From Puniceicoccaceae bacterium (GTDB taxonomy: Bacteria; Verrucomicrobiota; Verrucomicrobiia; Opitutales; Coraliomargaritaceae), in assembly GCA_003566795.1 (NCBI GenBank), contig PXBU01000026.1:1-16173 (forward strand): a stretch of DNA of 16,173 bases, written 5' to 3'. The position numbers and the translations under genes are program-made. The notes under the pieces are model-generated. The model saw only the letters and a list, made by a program, of their open reading frames with translations, did not search any database and was not told the origin of the DNA. Below are positions 1-6,130 of this stretch, piece after piece. Position 1 is the first letter of the stretch. Every line of letters starts with the position of its first letter.

Positions 1-146
1 TCCTGATTCCGATGGCGACCTCCCTCAGCTTCGGCGTGCTGTTCGCCACCGGCCTCACCCTCTTTCTGGTGCCCGCCTTCTACGCCATTCTGGAGGACAT
101 CCACGAGGCTTTTCTGCGGGCGCTGCGGGCGCCAGCTGGTGAATAA
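1..146 (+). CDS. RND-family efflux transporter, C-terminal fragment (5' partial)
   Basis: This is the last 47 codons of a gene that begins outside the window, read in the frame starting at base 3 and ending at the TAA at 144-146. The peptide has the closing signature of inner-membrane RND multidrug pumps (AcrB/HAE1 type): a PMATSLSFGVLFATGLTLFL stretch forming the last transmembrane helix, then VPAFYAILEDI and a short charged cytosolic tail. In this family the protein is a proton-driven trimeric pump that works with a periplasmic adaptor and an outer-membrane channel; those partners would lie to the left if they are adjacent. The substrate cannot be judged from this fragment. No terminator with a U-tract follows the stop directly; the gap that follows is filled with repeats. 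Confidence 0.85.
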   Translation, partial: LIPMATSLSFGVLFATGLTLFLVPAFYAILEDIHEAFLRALRAPAGE

Positions 147-200
147 TTTTTGGTTCAGAAGTCGGAGGTCAGAGGACAGAAGCCAGATGTTGCAGTTCAA
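142..200 (+). repeat. Direct repeat, copy 1 (second copy at 311-368)
   Basis: The sequence at 142-170 matches 311-339 at 24 of 29 positions and ends in the shared AGTCGGAGGTC. Similarity continues with a one-base indel: CAGATGTTGCAGTTCAA at 184-200 against CAGACGTTGACGTTCGA at 352-368. Copy 1 starts inside the stop codon of the RND gene. The arrangement suggests a local duplication of a short non-coding module. Confidence 0.6.
161..188 (+). repeat. Degenerate heptad array, left arm of an inverted pair
   Basis: Four consecutive seven-base units can be read: GTCGGAG, GTCAGAG, GACAGAA and GCCAGAT, of the form GWCRGAR with decay at the right end. Bases 168-182 are the exact reverse complement of 284-298, so this array can pair over 15 bp with the array at 271-298. 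Confidence 0.6.
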
Positions 201-222
201 CGCCTTGCGGAAAACTCGGCAA

Positions 223-237
223 TCGCCGTTTTGGCGA
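223..237 (+). repeat. Small hairpin between the heptad arrays
   Basis: TCGCC at 223-227 and GGCGA at 233-237 form a 5-bp stem around a GTTTT loop. It sits between the inverted heptad arrays at 161-188 and 271-298, so it could be the inner part of a larger nested fold. No U-tract follows, so it is not an intrinsic terminator. Confidence 0.4.
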
Positions 238-270
238 AGCACGACATTACATAACTATCTGGCCATCAAT

Positions 271-298
271 CTCTGTCTTCTGTCTTCTGTCCTCTGAC
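271..298 (+). repeat. Heptad tandem array, right arm of the inverted pair
   Basis: Four exact-length heptads lie in tandem: CTCTGTC, then TTCTGTC twice, then CTCTGAC. The last 15 bases (284-298) are the perfect reverse complement of 168-182. The units are the complement of those in the left arm, so the same heptad family is present in opposite orientations about 85 bases apart. Confidence 0.65.
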
Positions 299-310
299 TA
301 CTCTTTTTAG

Positions 311-368
311 GATAATTCTTTGTTCAAGAGTCGGAGGTCGGCGCGTAGAGTCAGACGTTGACGTTCGA
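311..368 (+). repeat. Direct repeat, copy 2
   Basis: Second copy of the module at 142-200. It keeps the AT-rich start, the AGTCGGAGGTC core and the CAGA(C/T)GTTG tail, but it lacks the clean heptads that follow the core in copy 1. Confidence 0.55.
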
Positions 369-432
369 GCTCAGTGGTGTGCCCGCTGGTTGGTAGCCCT
401 TGGAGCTTCGGCAACACGACGACTTTGTATTC

Positions 433-528
433 GTAGCCGGACTTCCCGCTGTGGCGTTTCTCTTGCAGGCGCGTTACCGCACCCGTTCAGGCGTCCGGCC
501 AGCGGACACGCCACAGGAGTGGGTCCGC
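433..528. repeat. Structured inverted-repeat module with interleaved stems
   Basis: Several inverted repeats overlap here. GCCGGAC (436-442) pairs with GTCCGGC (493-499). CTGTGGCGT (449-457) pairs with ACGCCACAG (508-516). GTCCG (493-497) pairs with CGGAC (503-507), and GCGGAC (502-507) pairs with GTCCGC (523-528). The first two are interleaved, so they are alternatives or a pseudoknot. The left part (433-457) and the reverse complement of the right part (508-528) look like inverted copies of one module ending in TGTGGCGT. Function is unknown. Confidence 0.5.
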
Positions 529-531
529 AAT

Positions 532-565
532 AAAAAAAAGAGGCGCCCGCTGCTGCGGGCGCCTC
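532..565 (-). terminator. Rho-independent terminator of the OmcB-like gene
   Basis: GAGGCGCCCGC (540-550) and GCGGGCGCCTC (555-565) form a perfect 11-bp GC-rich stem with a 4-base loop. On the minus strand the stem is followed directly by eight T residues (the A run at 532-539). It starts 25 bases after the TAA of the OmcB-like gene, which it should terminate. Confidence 0.9.
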
Positions 566-590
566 TGGAAAGGCCTAGACTGTGGCAGTC

Positions 591-2195
591 TTAGTAAACC
601 TGGGTCGGCTCGACCTGAGTCGCAGGCGTGCGCAGCAGATCCGAGGTCAACTCAACCGTGAAGCGAGCATCACCAGTCGCGACCGCCTCAGCGATGACGC
701 GATACTCGATGATTTGCTTCGGTTCGAGCACTTCGTAAGGCGCAAAGCTTACTGCCTTACCGTCAACCGTGGCTGGGGTGACACCCGCAGCAGAGACCAC
801 GCTCAACTCATCTGGAGCCAAGGTATCAATCTTGACGTTGGTAGCCGGAGCCGTGCCTTGGTTGGTCACTTGGATGATATAGGTCGTGCGCTCACCGACG
901 AGCAGCGGATCCACCGTATCAATCACCTCGATCAGCAGGGCTGGGAAGCCACGCCACTCGGTGCAGGCTTCGGCAGAGCCATGGAGACCGAAGGTCGCCG
1001 AAGAGGCACTGACTTGGTTGCAGAATGTGCCTTCCTGAGCGCTGGTGGTTTTCAGCTCGAAGGACTTGGATTCACCGGCACCGAGGCTGGTGGTCCAGGT
1101 GGCGGTGTTACCGCTGATCTCTGCGCCCGGAGCTGCCAGAAGCTGCATCGGAGCTGGAACCGTATCGGTGACAACCACGTCTTGAATCGGAACATCACCA
1201 GTATTGGTGACGGTGATCTCGTAAGAGGCTTCCTTACGCAGGAACTGCATCGGAGTGCCTTCCTTGACTACGTCCAAACCGGCCTCAACAACGACGATGC
1301 AGGCTTCAGCATCGGCCGAGCCGGCGTTCGAGGATTCCACCAGGACAACATTGCAGTGCTCACCAGTTCCGGTGGCTTGCGTATTGATCCTGATGTCACG
1401 GCTTTCACCCGGTGCCAGTGTGCCAAGGTCGGTAGTCAAAATGCTTTGCCCGGATTCATGTGCGACTCCAGAGGGCAGCGTATCGGTCACAACCACATCA
1501 TAAGCACAGAAGTTGCCCATATTGGTGACTGTGATATGCCAGGGAACACCCGCTCCCAGCAGCACCCGGTCGTCGGGCGTTGTCTTGGTGATGGCCAGTT
1601 CGGGCACACCCACTTGGGTGGTGACGCAAGCGCTCGGGTAGGCGGTGATCTGGGCACAGCTGCTCAAATCGGCCACCTCAGTTGGTTCAACGGTGAGCTT
1701 GAGCGGCACGCGCTCACCCTTTTCAAGATCGTGGAGCGTCCAGGTGACGTTACTGCCGCTCACTTGAGCTTTGGGCTGGCTGGACACATATTTTGCCCCG
1801 GCAGGGATTTGTTCCTCAACGACGACCTTGCTGACCTTATCCTTAGCGATCACGGTGTATTCGTAAGCGAAGGGCGCATTGAGCGCGACGGTAGCAGGCG
1901 CCGATTTTTCGAGGCGAACGAGGTATTTGTCGATATAATCGGTTACCAAGCCGGGATCGCAATCATCGGCCTTCGGCGCAGGAGCAGCCGGAGCAGGCTC
2001 GGCACGCGAAGCACGACGCAAGTCGTGAATGTGACGATTGCTGGACGGAATTTGCAAGTTGAAGACGGTTGTCTGCGGAGAGTCGGAAACGGTGAAATTC
2101 TTACCTTGATCCGGGGCAGCACTTAGCTGCGCACCTGAGAGGGCAAGCATTCCAACCATCACGCTGGCTCCAAGGAACTTTTTCATAATGTTCAT
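591..2195 (-). CDS. OmcB-like cysteine-containing envelope protein with four DUF11-type repeats
   Basis: A 534-residue exported protein. Residues 1-27 form a signal peptide (MNIMKKF, a hydrophobic core, then LSAA). A basic stretch (54-64) and a Pro/Ala linker (66-75) precede the first cysteine, C79. Four beta-sandwich repeats of the DUF11/TIGR01451 type follow at about 98-195, 200-300, 305-412 and 420-520, each with a VTN.G-like strand and a PGE/AGES turn. Order, length and several blocks match recalled chlamydial OmcB: HESGQ...LGTLAPGE, WRGFPA, VIDTVDP..VGE.T.Y, AVATGDAR, and an ending in TQVY (THIY in OmcB). It has eight cysteines (79, 180, 190, 230, 281, 299, 392, 411), far fewer than the chlamydial protein. 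In Chlamydia, OmcB is a disulfide-linked periplasmic/outer-membrane scaffold; a structural envelope role here is inferred. An ATG at 2249 is in frame, but the signal peptide favours 2195. The leader is AAC-rich with a weak ribosome site. Confidence 0.85.
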   Translation of the reverse strand: MNIMKKFLGASVMVGMLALSGAQLSAAPDQGKNFTVSDSPQTTVFNLQIPSSNRHIHDLRRASRAEPAPAAPAPKADDCDPGLVTDYIDKYLVRLEKSAPATVALNAPFAYEYTVIAKDKVSKVVVEEQIPAGAKYVSSQPKAQVSGSNVTWTLHDLEKGERVPLKLTVEPTEVADLSSCAQITAYPSACVTTQVGVPELAITKTTPDDRVLLGAGVPWHITVTNMGNFCAYDVVVTDTLPSGVAHESGQSILTTDLGTLAPGESRDIRINTQATGTGEHCNVVLVESSNAGSADAEACIVVVEAGLDVVKEGTPMQFLRKEASYEITVTNTGDVPIQDVVVTDTVPAPMQLLAAPGAEISGNTATWTTSLGAGESKSFELKTTSAQEGTFCNQVSASSATFGLHGSAEACTEWRGFPALLIEVIDTVDPLLVGERTTYIIQVTNQGTAPATNVKIDTLAPDELSVVSAAGVTPATVDGKAVSFAPYEVLEPKQIIEYRVIAEAVATGDARFTVELTSDLLRTPATQVEPTQVY

Positions 2196-2368
2196 AGGTT
2201 CTTTGTGGTGTAGTTGGTTTGTTGAGAACGGGTAGAATGACCCGCGCATCTGAGAATTAAAAGAAATTGCAGGTTAAACAAACTCACGCAAATTAGCCAG
2301 TAAAAAGCAAAGAAATCTCACATTAAGTAAAACTTAACCAACGAGGGCACCCAAGGGGGCCTCCTAAT

Positions 2369-2416
2369 GTGCGCACTTCGCGGGAGCTGCGACCAAAGCC
2401 TAAGGGCTTCGGCTAC
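2369..2416 (+). repeat. 48-base composite repeat, copy A, with hairpin element 1
   Basis: The unit starts with GTGCGCACTTC, passes through GAGCTGC and ends in the 26-base hairpin element at 2391-2416 (GACCAAA, ten variable bases, TTCGGCTAC). Copy B at 2499-2546 matches at 46 of 48 positions. The hairpin is AAGCC / GGCTT around a TAAG loop, extended by CC/GG across one mismatch. Confidence 0.8.
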
Positions 2417-2423
2417 ATGAAAT

Positions 2424-2449
2424 GACCAAAGCCGAAGGGCTTCGGCTAC
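2424..2449 (+). repeat. Hairpin element 2 (26 bases)
   Basis: Same element as 2391-2416 with one base changed in the loop (GAAG for TAAG). It lies seven bases after copy 1, so the two make a 33-base tandem unit that carries ATGAA after each GGCTAC. Confidence 0.8.
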
Positions 2450-2471
2450 ATGAAAAAAACTTTCGAAGCTT

Positions 2472-2497
2472 GTAGCCGAACGCCTGCGCGTTTGGTC
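2472..2497 (-). repeat. Hairpin element 3 (26 bases, inverted, different stem)
   Basis: Read on the minus strand it is GACCAAA, then CGC GCAG GCG, then TTCGGCTAC. The stem is AACGC / GCGTT instead of AAGCC / GGCTT. The two arms have changed together, so pairing is kept while the flanks stay identical. Confidence 0.8.
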
Positions 2498-2498
2498 G

Positions 2499-2546
2499 GT
2501 GCGCACTTCACGCGAGCTGCGACCAAAGCCTAAGGGCTTCGGCTAC
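2499..2546 (+). repeat. 48-base composite repeat, copy B, with hairpin element 4
   Basis: Near-identical copy of 2369-2416; the two differences are in the CTTC(G/A)CG(G/C)GAGC segment. The hairpin element at 2521-2546 is identical to element 1. It ends 28 bases from the sdhB stop. Confidence 0.8.
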
Positions 2547-2574
2547 GTGAAAAAATTGGGTGACTGACCGCCGG

Positions 2575-3333
2575 TTATACTGCTTTGAAAAAACTTTTTA
2601 CCTGGGCTGCGGCATAATCGCGGTTGAGTTGGGCGATCATATCCAGCGAGATTTCTTTCGGGCAGACAGCCTCACACTCACCGATATTGGTGCAACCACC
2701 AAAGCCCTCGCCGTCCATCGTCGTGACCATCGCCAGTGCGCGGCGGTCTTTCTCCGGCTTGCCTTGCGGCAGGCTGTTCATGTGGGCCACCTTGGCGGCG
2801 GTGAACAGCATCGCCGAAGCGTTCGGACAAGCAGCCACACAGGCGCCGCAGCCGATACAGGCGGCGGCATCCATGGCGTAGTCCGCCGTGCCCTTGGGGA
2901 TCGGCATGGCATTGGCCTCCACCGCGCTGCCAGCGCGTCCGGTAATAAAGCCGCCCGCCTGCATAATTCGGTCAAAAGGAGTGCGGTCCACAATCAAATC
3001 CTTCATCACCGGAAAGGGCTTGGCGCGCCATGGTTCAATCGTAATGGTCTGGCCATCATGAAAGTGGCGCATATGCAACTGGCAAGCGGTGGTGGCTCGT
3101 TGCGGCCCGTGTGCGGTGCCATTGATCGTCATCGAGCATGTGCCACAGATCCCTTCGCGACAGTCATGGTCAAAAGCAACGGGCTCCTTCCCCTGCTCCA
3201 CCAGCTCCTCATTCAGGATGTCAAGCATCTCCAAAAATGAAGAGTCTTCAGAAACGTCTTTGAGCGGATACTCTACAAACTGTCCATCAGTCGCAGCGTT
3301 TTTTTGACGCCAGACCTTGAGTGTGAGATTCAT
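2575..3333 (-). CDS. sdhB: Succinate dehydrogenase iron-sulfur subunit
   Basis: Carries electrons from the flavin of SdhA to the membrane quinone site through three iron-sulfur clusters, on the cytoplasmic face of complex II. With a start at 3333 it has 252 residues. The N-terminal 2Fe-2S domain shows CREGICGTC (C58, C63, C66) and C84. The C-terminal ferredoxin-like domain has CIGCGACVAACP (C159, C162, C165, C169) and C214, C220, C224 in CTNIGECEAVCP, so all cluster ligands are present. The length and the MNLTLKVWRQ opening fit the Bacteroidetes/epsilon-proteobacterial style of the subunit. An in-frame ATG at 3345 exists, but the GGA at 3341-3343 sits 7 bases before 3333 and favours the shorter form. 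It is the last gene of sdhCAB, 28 bases after sdhA. Confidence 0.95.
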   Translation of the reverse strand: MNLTLKVWRQKNAATDGQFVEYPLKDVSEDSSFLEMLDILNEELVEQGKEPVAFDHDCREGICGTCSMTINGTAHGPQRATTACQLHMRHFHDGQTITIEPWRAKPFPVMKDLIVDRTPFDRIMQAGGFITGRAGSAVEANAMPIPKGTADYAMDAAACIGCGACVAACPNASAMLFTAAKVAHMNSLPQGKPEKDRRALAMVTTMDGEGFGGCTNIGECEAVCPKEISLDMIAQLNRDYAAAQVKSFFKAV

Positions 3334-3361
3334 TGTCTTTTCCATGTTAAATCAGTTGAGG

Positions 3362-5305
3362 TTACTTGTAGCTGCGGGTAGCCAGCTTGACATTTTCGTA
3401 AATCAAGGACTCGCGATGTAGGCCCGGTTCCGCGTCGTCTCCCAGGTATTCCCACACACCGACGAAGGAAAAGTTCTCATCGTCGCGCTTGGCTTCGCCT
3501 TCTTCGGTTTGGTGCTCGACCCGGAAGTGCCCGCCACAGGATTCTTCCCGCATCAGAGCATCGCGGCACATAAGTTCGCCGAACTCCATGAAGTCAGCCA
3601 CGCGACCAGCCTTTTCCAGCTCCGGATTGATCCCATCGGCATCGCCGACCACGCGCACATTCTCCCAAAACTCTTTGCGCAGCGCCTGCACCTCTTGGAT
3701 CGCTTCTTGCAGGCCCGCTTTACTACGGGCCATGCCACACTTCTCCCAGATGATTTGTCCCAGGCGCTTGTGGAAGGAACGGGGCGATTCGGTGCCGTTG
3801 ATCGAAAGCAATTTGTCGATCCGCGCTTTGACGTCGGCTTCCACTTCTGCGAACGCCGGGTGTTCGGTGGTGATCTGCCCGGCTGCGGCCACCCCTTGTT
3901 CGCCCAGGTAGTTGCCGACGGTGTAGGGCAACACGAAGTAGCCGTCCGCCAGCCCCTGCATCAGCGCAGAAGCACCCAGACGATTGGCACCGTGGTCGGA
4001 GAAATTCGCCTCACCGCCGACAAACATACCGGGGATGGTGCTCTCCAAATTGTAGTCCACCCAGAGGCCGCCCATGGTGTAGTGCACCGCCGGGAAAATC
4101 ATCATGGGAACCTGGTAGGGGTTATCACCGGTGATGCACTCATACATATCGAAGAGGTTGCCGTAGCGCTCTTCGATTGCCTTTCTGCCATCGCGCTTAA
4201 TCGCGTCGCGAAAATCGAGGAAGACCCCCAGCCCGGTTGCGGCGATCCCCCGGCCTTCATCACAAGCTTCTTTAGCCGCGCGGGAAGAGATGTCACGGGG
4301 AGCGAGGTTACCGAAGCTCGGGTATTTACGCTCGAGGAAGTAGTCACGCTCGTCTTCCGGCACATCGTTACCCGATAGTTTACCTTCGCGGATTTTTTGC
4401 GCGGTCTCGGCCGATTTCGGGACCCATACCCGCCCGTCATTACGCAAGGATTCCGACATCAAGGTGAGCTTGGATTGCTGCTCGCCGTGGACGGGGATAC
4501 AAGTGGGGTGGATCTGCGTGTAGCAGGGGTTGGCGAAGCCGGCCCCGCGTTTGTAGGCGCGGTAAGCCGCCGTCACATTACAGCCCTGGGCATTGGTCGA
4601 CAGGAAAAAGACGTTGCCGTAGCCACCTGTCGCCAGCACCACACAATCTCCCGCGTGCCGGGAAACTTCCCCGGTCGCCATGTTGCGAACGATAATGCCC
4701 TTGGCGTGGCCATCGACTTTGACGACATCCAGCATCTCGTGGCGGTTATACATCGTCACCTTACCCAGGCCGATCTGCCGACTGAGCGAGGAATAGGCAC
4801 CGAGTAGCAGTTGCTGCCCGGTCTGACCGCGGGCGTAAAAGGTGCGGGCCACCTGCGCGCCGCCGAATGAACGGTTCGCCAGCTGGCCGCCATATTCGCG
4901 GGCGAAGGGCACACCTGAGGCGACACACTGGTCGATGATATTATTACTCACCTCGGCGAGGCGGTACACGTTGGCTTCGCGAGCTCGGTAGTCGCCGCCT
5001 TTGACGGTGTCATAGAACAAGCGATACACGCTATCGCCGTCATTTTGATAATTTTTGGCGGCGTTGATCCCGCCCTGAGCGGCGATACTGTGGGCCCGGC
5101 GCGGGCTGTCTTGGTAGCAGAAGCAGGAAACGTTGTAGCCCTGCTCGGCGAGGCTGGCAGCCGCCGCGCCACCGGCGAGGCCGGAACCAACGACGATAAT
5201 GTGATATTTGCGCCGGTTGGCCGGATTGACCAACTTCATCTTAACTTTGTGTTTCGACCACTTTTCAGCAATCGGGCCTTCGGGTATTTTAGCGTCCAGA
5301 TTCAT
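3362..5305 (-). CDS. sdhA: Succinate dehydrogenase flavoprotein subunit
   Basis: The catalytic subunit of complex II, oxidising succinate to fumarate with covalently bound FAD. It has 647 residues, usual for the longer SdhA linked to a single b558-type anchor. The Rossmann motif VVGSGLAGGAAAA lies at about 38-50. SIAAQGG follows H72, the expected FAD-linking histidine. CYTQIHPTCIP supplies substrate-site residues, and LGASALMQGLADGYFVLP gives the second FAD-contact block near the C-terminal third. No key motif is missing. The gene starts 15 bases after the sdhC stop and shares its transcript. No clear Shine-Dalgarno sequence precedes the ATG, so translational coupling to sdhC is plausible. 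The same fold could serve as a fumarate reductase; the direction cannot be decided from sequence. Confidence 0.96.
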   Translation of the reverse strand: MNLDAKIPEGPIAEKWSKHKVKMKLVNPANRRKYHIIVVGSGLAGGAAAASLAEQGYNVSCFCYQDSPRRAHSIAAQGGINAAKNYQNDGDSVYRLFYDTVKGGDYRAREANVYRLAEVSNNIIDQCVASGVPFAREYGGQLANRSFGGAQVARTFYARGQTGQQLLLGAYSSLSRQIGLGKVTMYNRHEMLDVVKVDGHAKGIIVRNMATGEVSRHAGDCVVLATGGYGNVFFLSTNAQGCNVTAAYRAYKRGAGFANPCYTQIHPTCIPVHGEQQSKLTLMSESLRNDGRVWVPKSAETAQKIREGKLSGNDVPEDERDYFLERKYPSFGNLAPRDISSRAAKEACDEGRGIAATGLGVFLDFRDAIKRDGRKAIEERYGNLFDMYECITGDNPYQVPMMIFPAVHYTMGGLWVDYNLESTIPGMFVGGEANFSDHGANRLGASALMQGLADGYFVLPYTVGNYLGEQGVAAAGQITTEHPAFAEVEADVKARIDKLLSINGTESPRSFHKRLGQIIWEKCGMARSKAGLQEAIQEVQALRKEFWENVRVVGDADGINPELEKAGRVADFMEFGELMCRDALMREESCGGHFRVEHQTEEGEAKRDDENFSFVGVWEYLGDDAEPGLHRESLIYENVKLATRSYK

Positions 5306-5320
5306 GGTGTGAGTTACGTC

Positions 5321-6130
5321 CTATTTTTGAATGGTTTCGGTGATCGCGGCGACTTCCTCGCCCAGACCGCCAGTGGGATCCATCTGAAGTAATCCGGTAA
5401 GCACTGCAAGTGGGATGACCGCGAAACCGATGAAGACGACCCAGCCATAAGCCAAGGCCACCAAATCCAACCGCTTGCGCCAGATCTTATTCCGCAGACC
5501 CACCGTCTGGAACATGCTGCTCACCCCGTGGGCCAGGTGCATGCAGAGCAGCCCCGTCGCAATGATGTAGAAAGCGGATACCCACCAAACCTGGAAGCCT
5601 GCCACCATCATGTCGTTGACATTAAAAGTCATGACAGGCTGGCCGTCTTTCAACACCATCTCACCTCCCTTGACCAGCGGCACCTCGGTGGGTGAAAGCA
5701 CTCCCGGCTCCTCATACTGCATCCCGGGAACCACACGGGCCGTGTAGTGCGCGATGTGAAAAATGATGAATGCCAGCAGAATCACTCCGCTGATGCGCAT
5801 CGTGCGCGAGGCATAGGTCGCCTGCACCGGCTTTTCCGCCGCGTAGCTGTCCGGGCGGGCGCGCTTGTTGTCCAGCGTCAAAGACACCGCCGCCCAGATG
5901 TGCACCGCGACACAGGCAAGCAGGAAGAGCCGGATACCCCAGAGAGCAGCTGTCGGCAGCTCGTAATGCAGCTGATAGGCGTAGGCGTTGATCACCTCGG
6001 CACCCAAAAAGATCTGCAAGTTACCCAGCATATGCCCCATAACGAAGAGCACCAGCACCAGACCGGTGAGTGCCATCAAGATTTTTCGACCAATCGTGGA
6101 GCGGATAAAGTTACAAAATGGAGAACTCAT
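5321..6130 (-). CDS. sdhC: Succinate dehydrogenase cytochrome b558 membrane anchor
   Basis: A 269-residue membrane subunit that anchors SdhAB and passes electrons to the quinone pool. About five transmembrane helices are visible, near residues 17-37, 63-85, 112-132, 178-200 and 223-247. Histidines placed as in di-haem b558 anchors occur in four of them: H33 (MGHMLGN), H77 (VHIWAA), H125/H128 (FHIAHYT) and H198/H201 (MHLAHGVSSMFQTVG). A single fused anchor with no separate SdhD is typical of this class. A soluble loop at about 133-175 between helices 3 and 4 contains a VKGGEMVLKDGQPV stretch. It is the first gene of sdhCAB; the operon promoter must lie in 6131-6606. No Shine-Dalgarno sequence is evident before the ATG. 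Confidence 0.94.
   Translation of the reverse strand: MSSPFCNFIRSTIGRKILMALTGLVLVLFVMGHMLGNLQIFLGAEVINAYAYQLHYELPTAALWGIRLFLLACVAVHIWAAVSLTLDNKRARPDSYAAEKPVQATYASRTMRISGVILLAFIIFHIAHYTARVVPGMQYEEPGVLSPTEVPLVKGGEMVLKDGQPVMTFNVNDMMVAGFQVWWVSAFYIIATGLLCMHLAHGVSSMFQTVGLRNKIWRKRLDLVALAYGWVVFIGFAVIPLAVLTGLLQMDPTGGLGEEVAAITETIQK

Larger units (their letters stand above)
2196..2574. other. Non-coding gap between sdhB and the OmcB-like gene
   Basis: This gap is both the 3' side of sdhB and the 5' side of the OmcB-like gene, which are on the same strand. Bases 2196-2368 are AT-richer and should hold the OmcB-like promoter, but I see no convincing -35/-10 pair. Bases 2369-2546 are a cluster of hairpin repeats. 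I see no intrinsic terminator with a U-tract just after the sdhB stop. Confidence 0.6.

Noticed and set aside
400..594. 64-codon plus-strand frame in the RND-OmcB gap
   Set aside because: It reads through the interleaved inverted repeats and the terminator hairpin, ending in Arg/Lys/Pro-rich sequence; there is no ribosome site.
582..2126. 514-codon open frame on the plus strand
   Set aside because: It is antisense to the OmcB-like gene. The minus-strand product has a signal peptide, family repeats and a proper terminator, while the plus-strand product has no family features.
2318..2506. 62-codon minus-strand frame with a repeated FHVAEALRLWS peptide
   Set aside because: The peptide repeat is just the translation of the 33-base tandem hairpin unit (not a multiple-of-three accident in the gene sense); there is no ribosome site and the frame crosses repeat boundaries.
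2391..2546. Possible CRISPR array
   Set aside because: Repeats are partly inverted, spacing is irregular (7, 22 and 23 bases), spacers contain repeat-derived sequence, and no cas gene is present.
3509..4378. 289-codon plus-strand frame
   Set aside because: It is antisense to sdhA and shows no recognisable domain; long antisense frames are common at this base composition.
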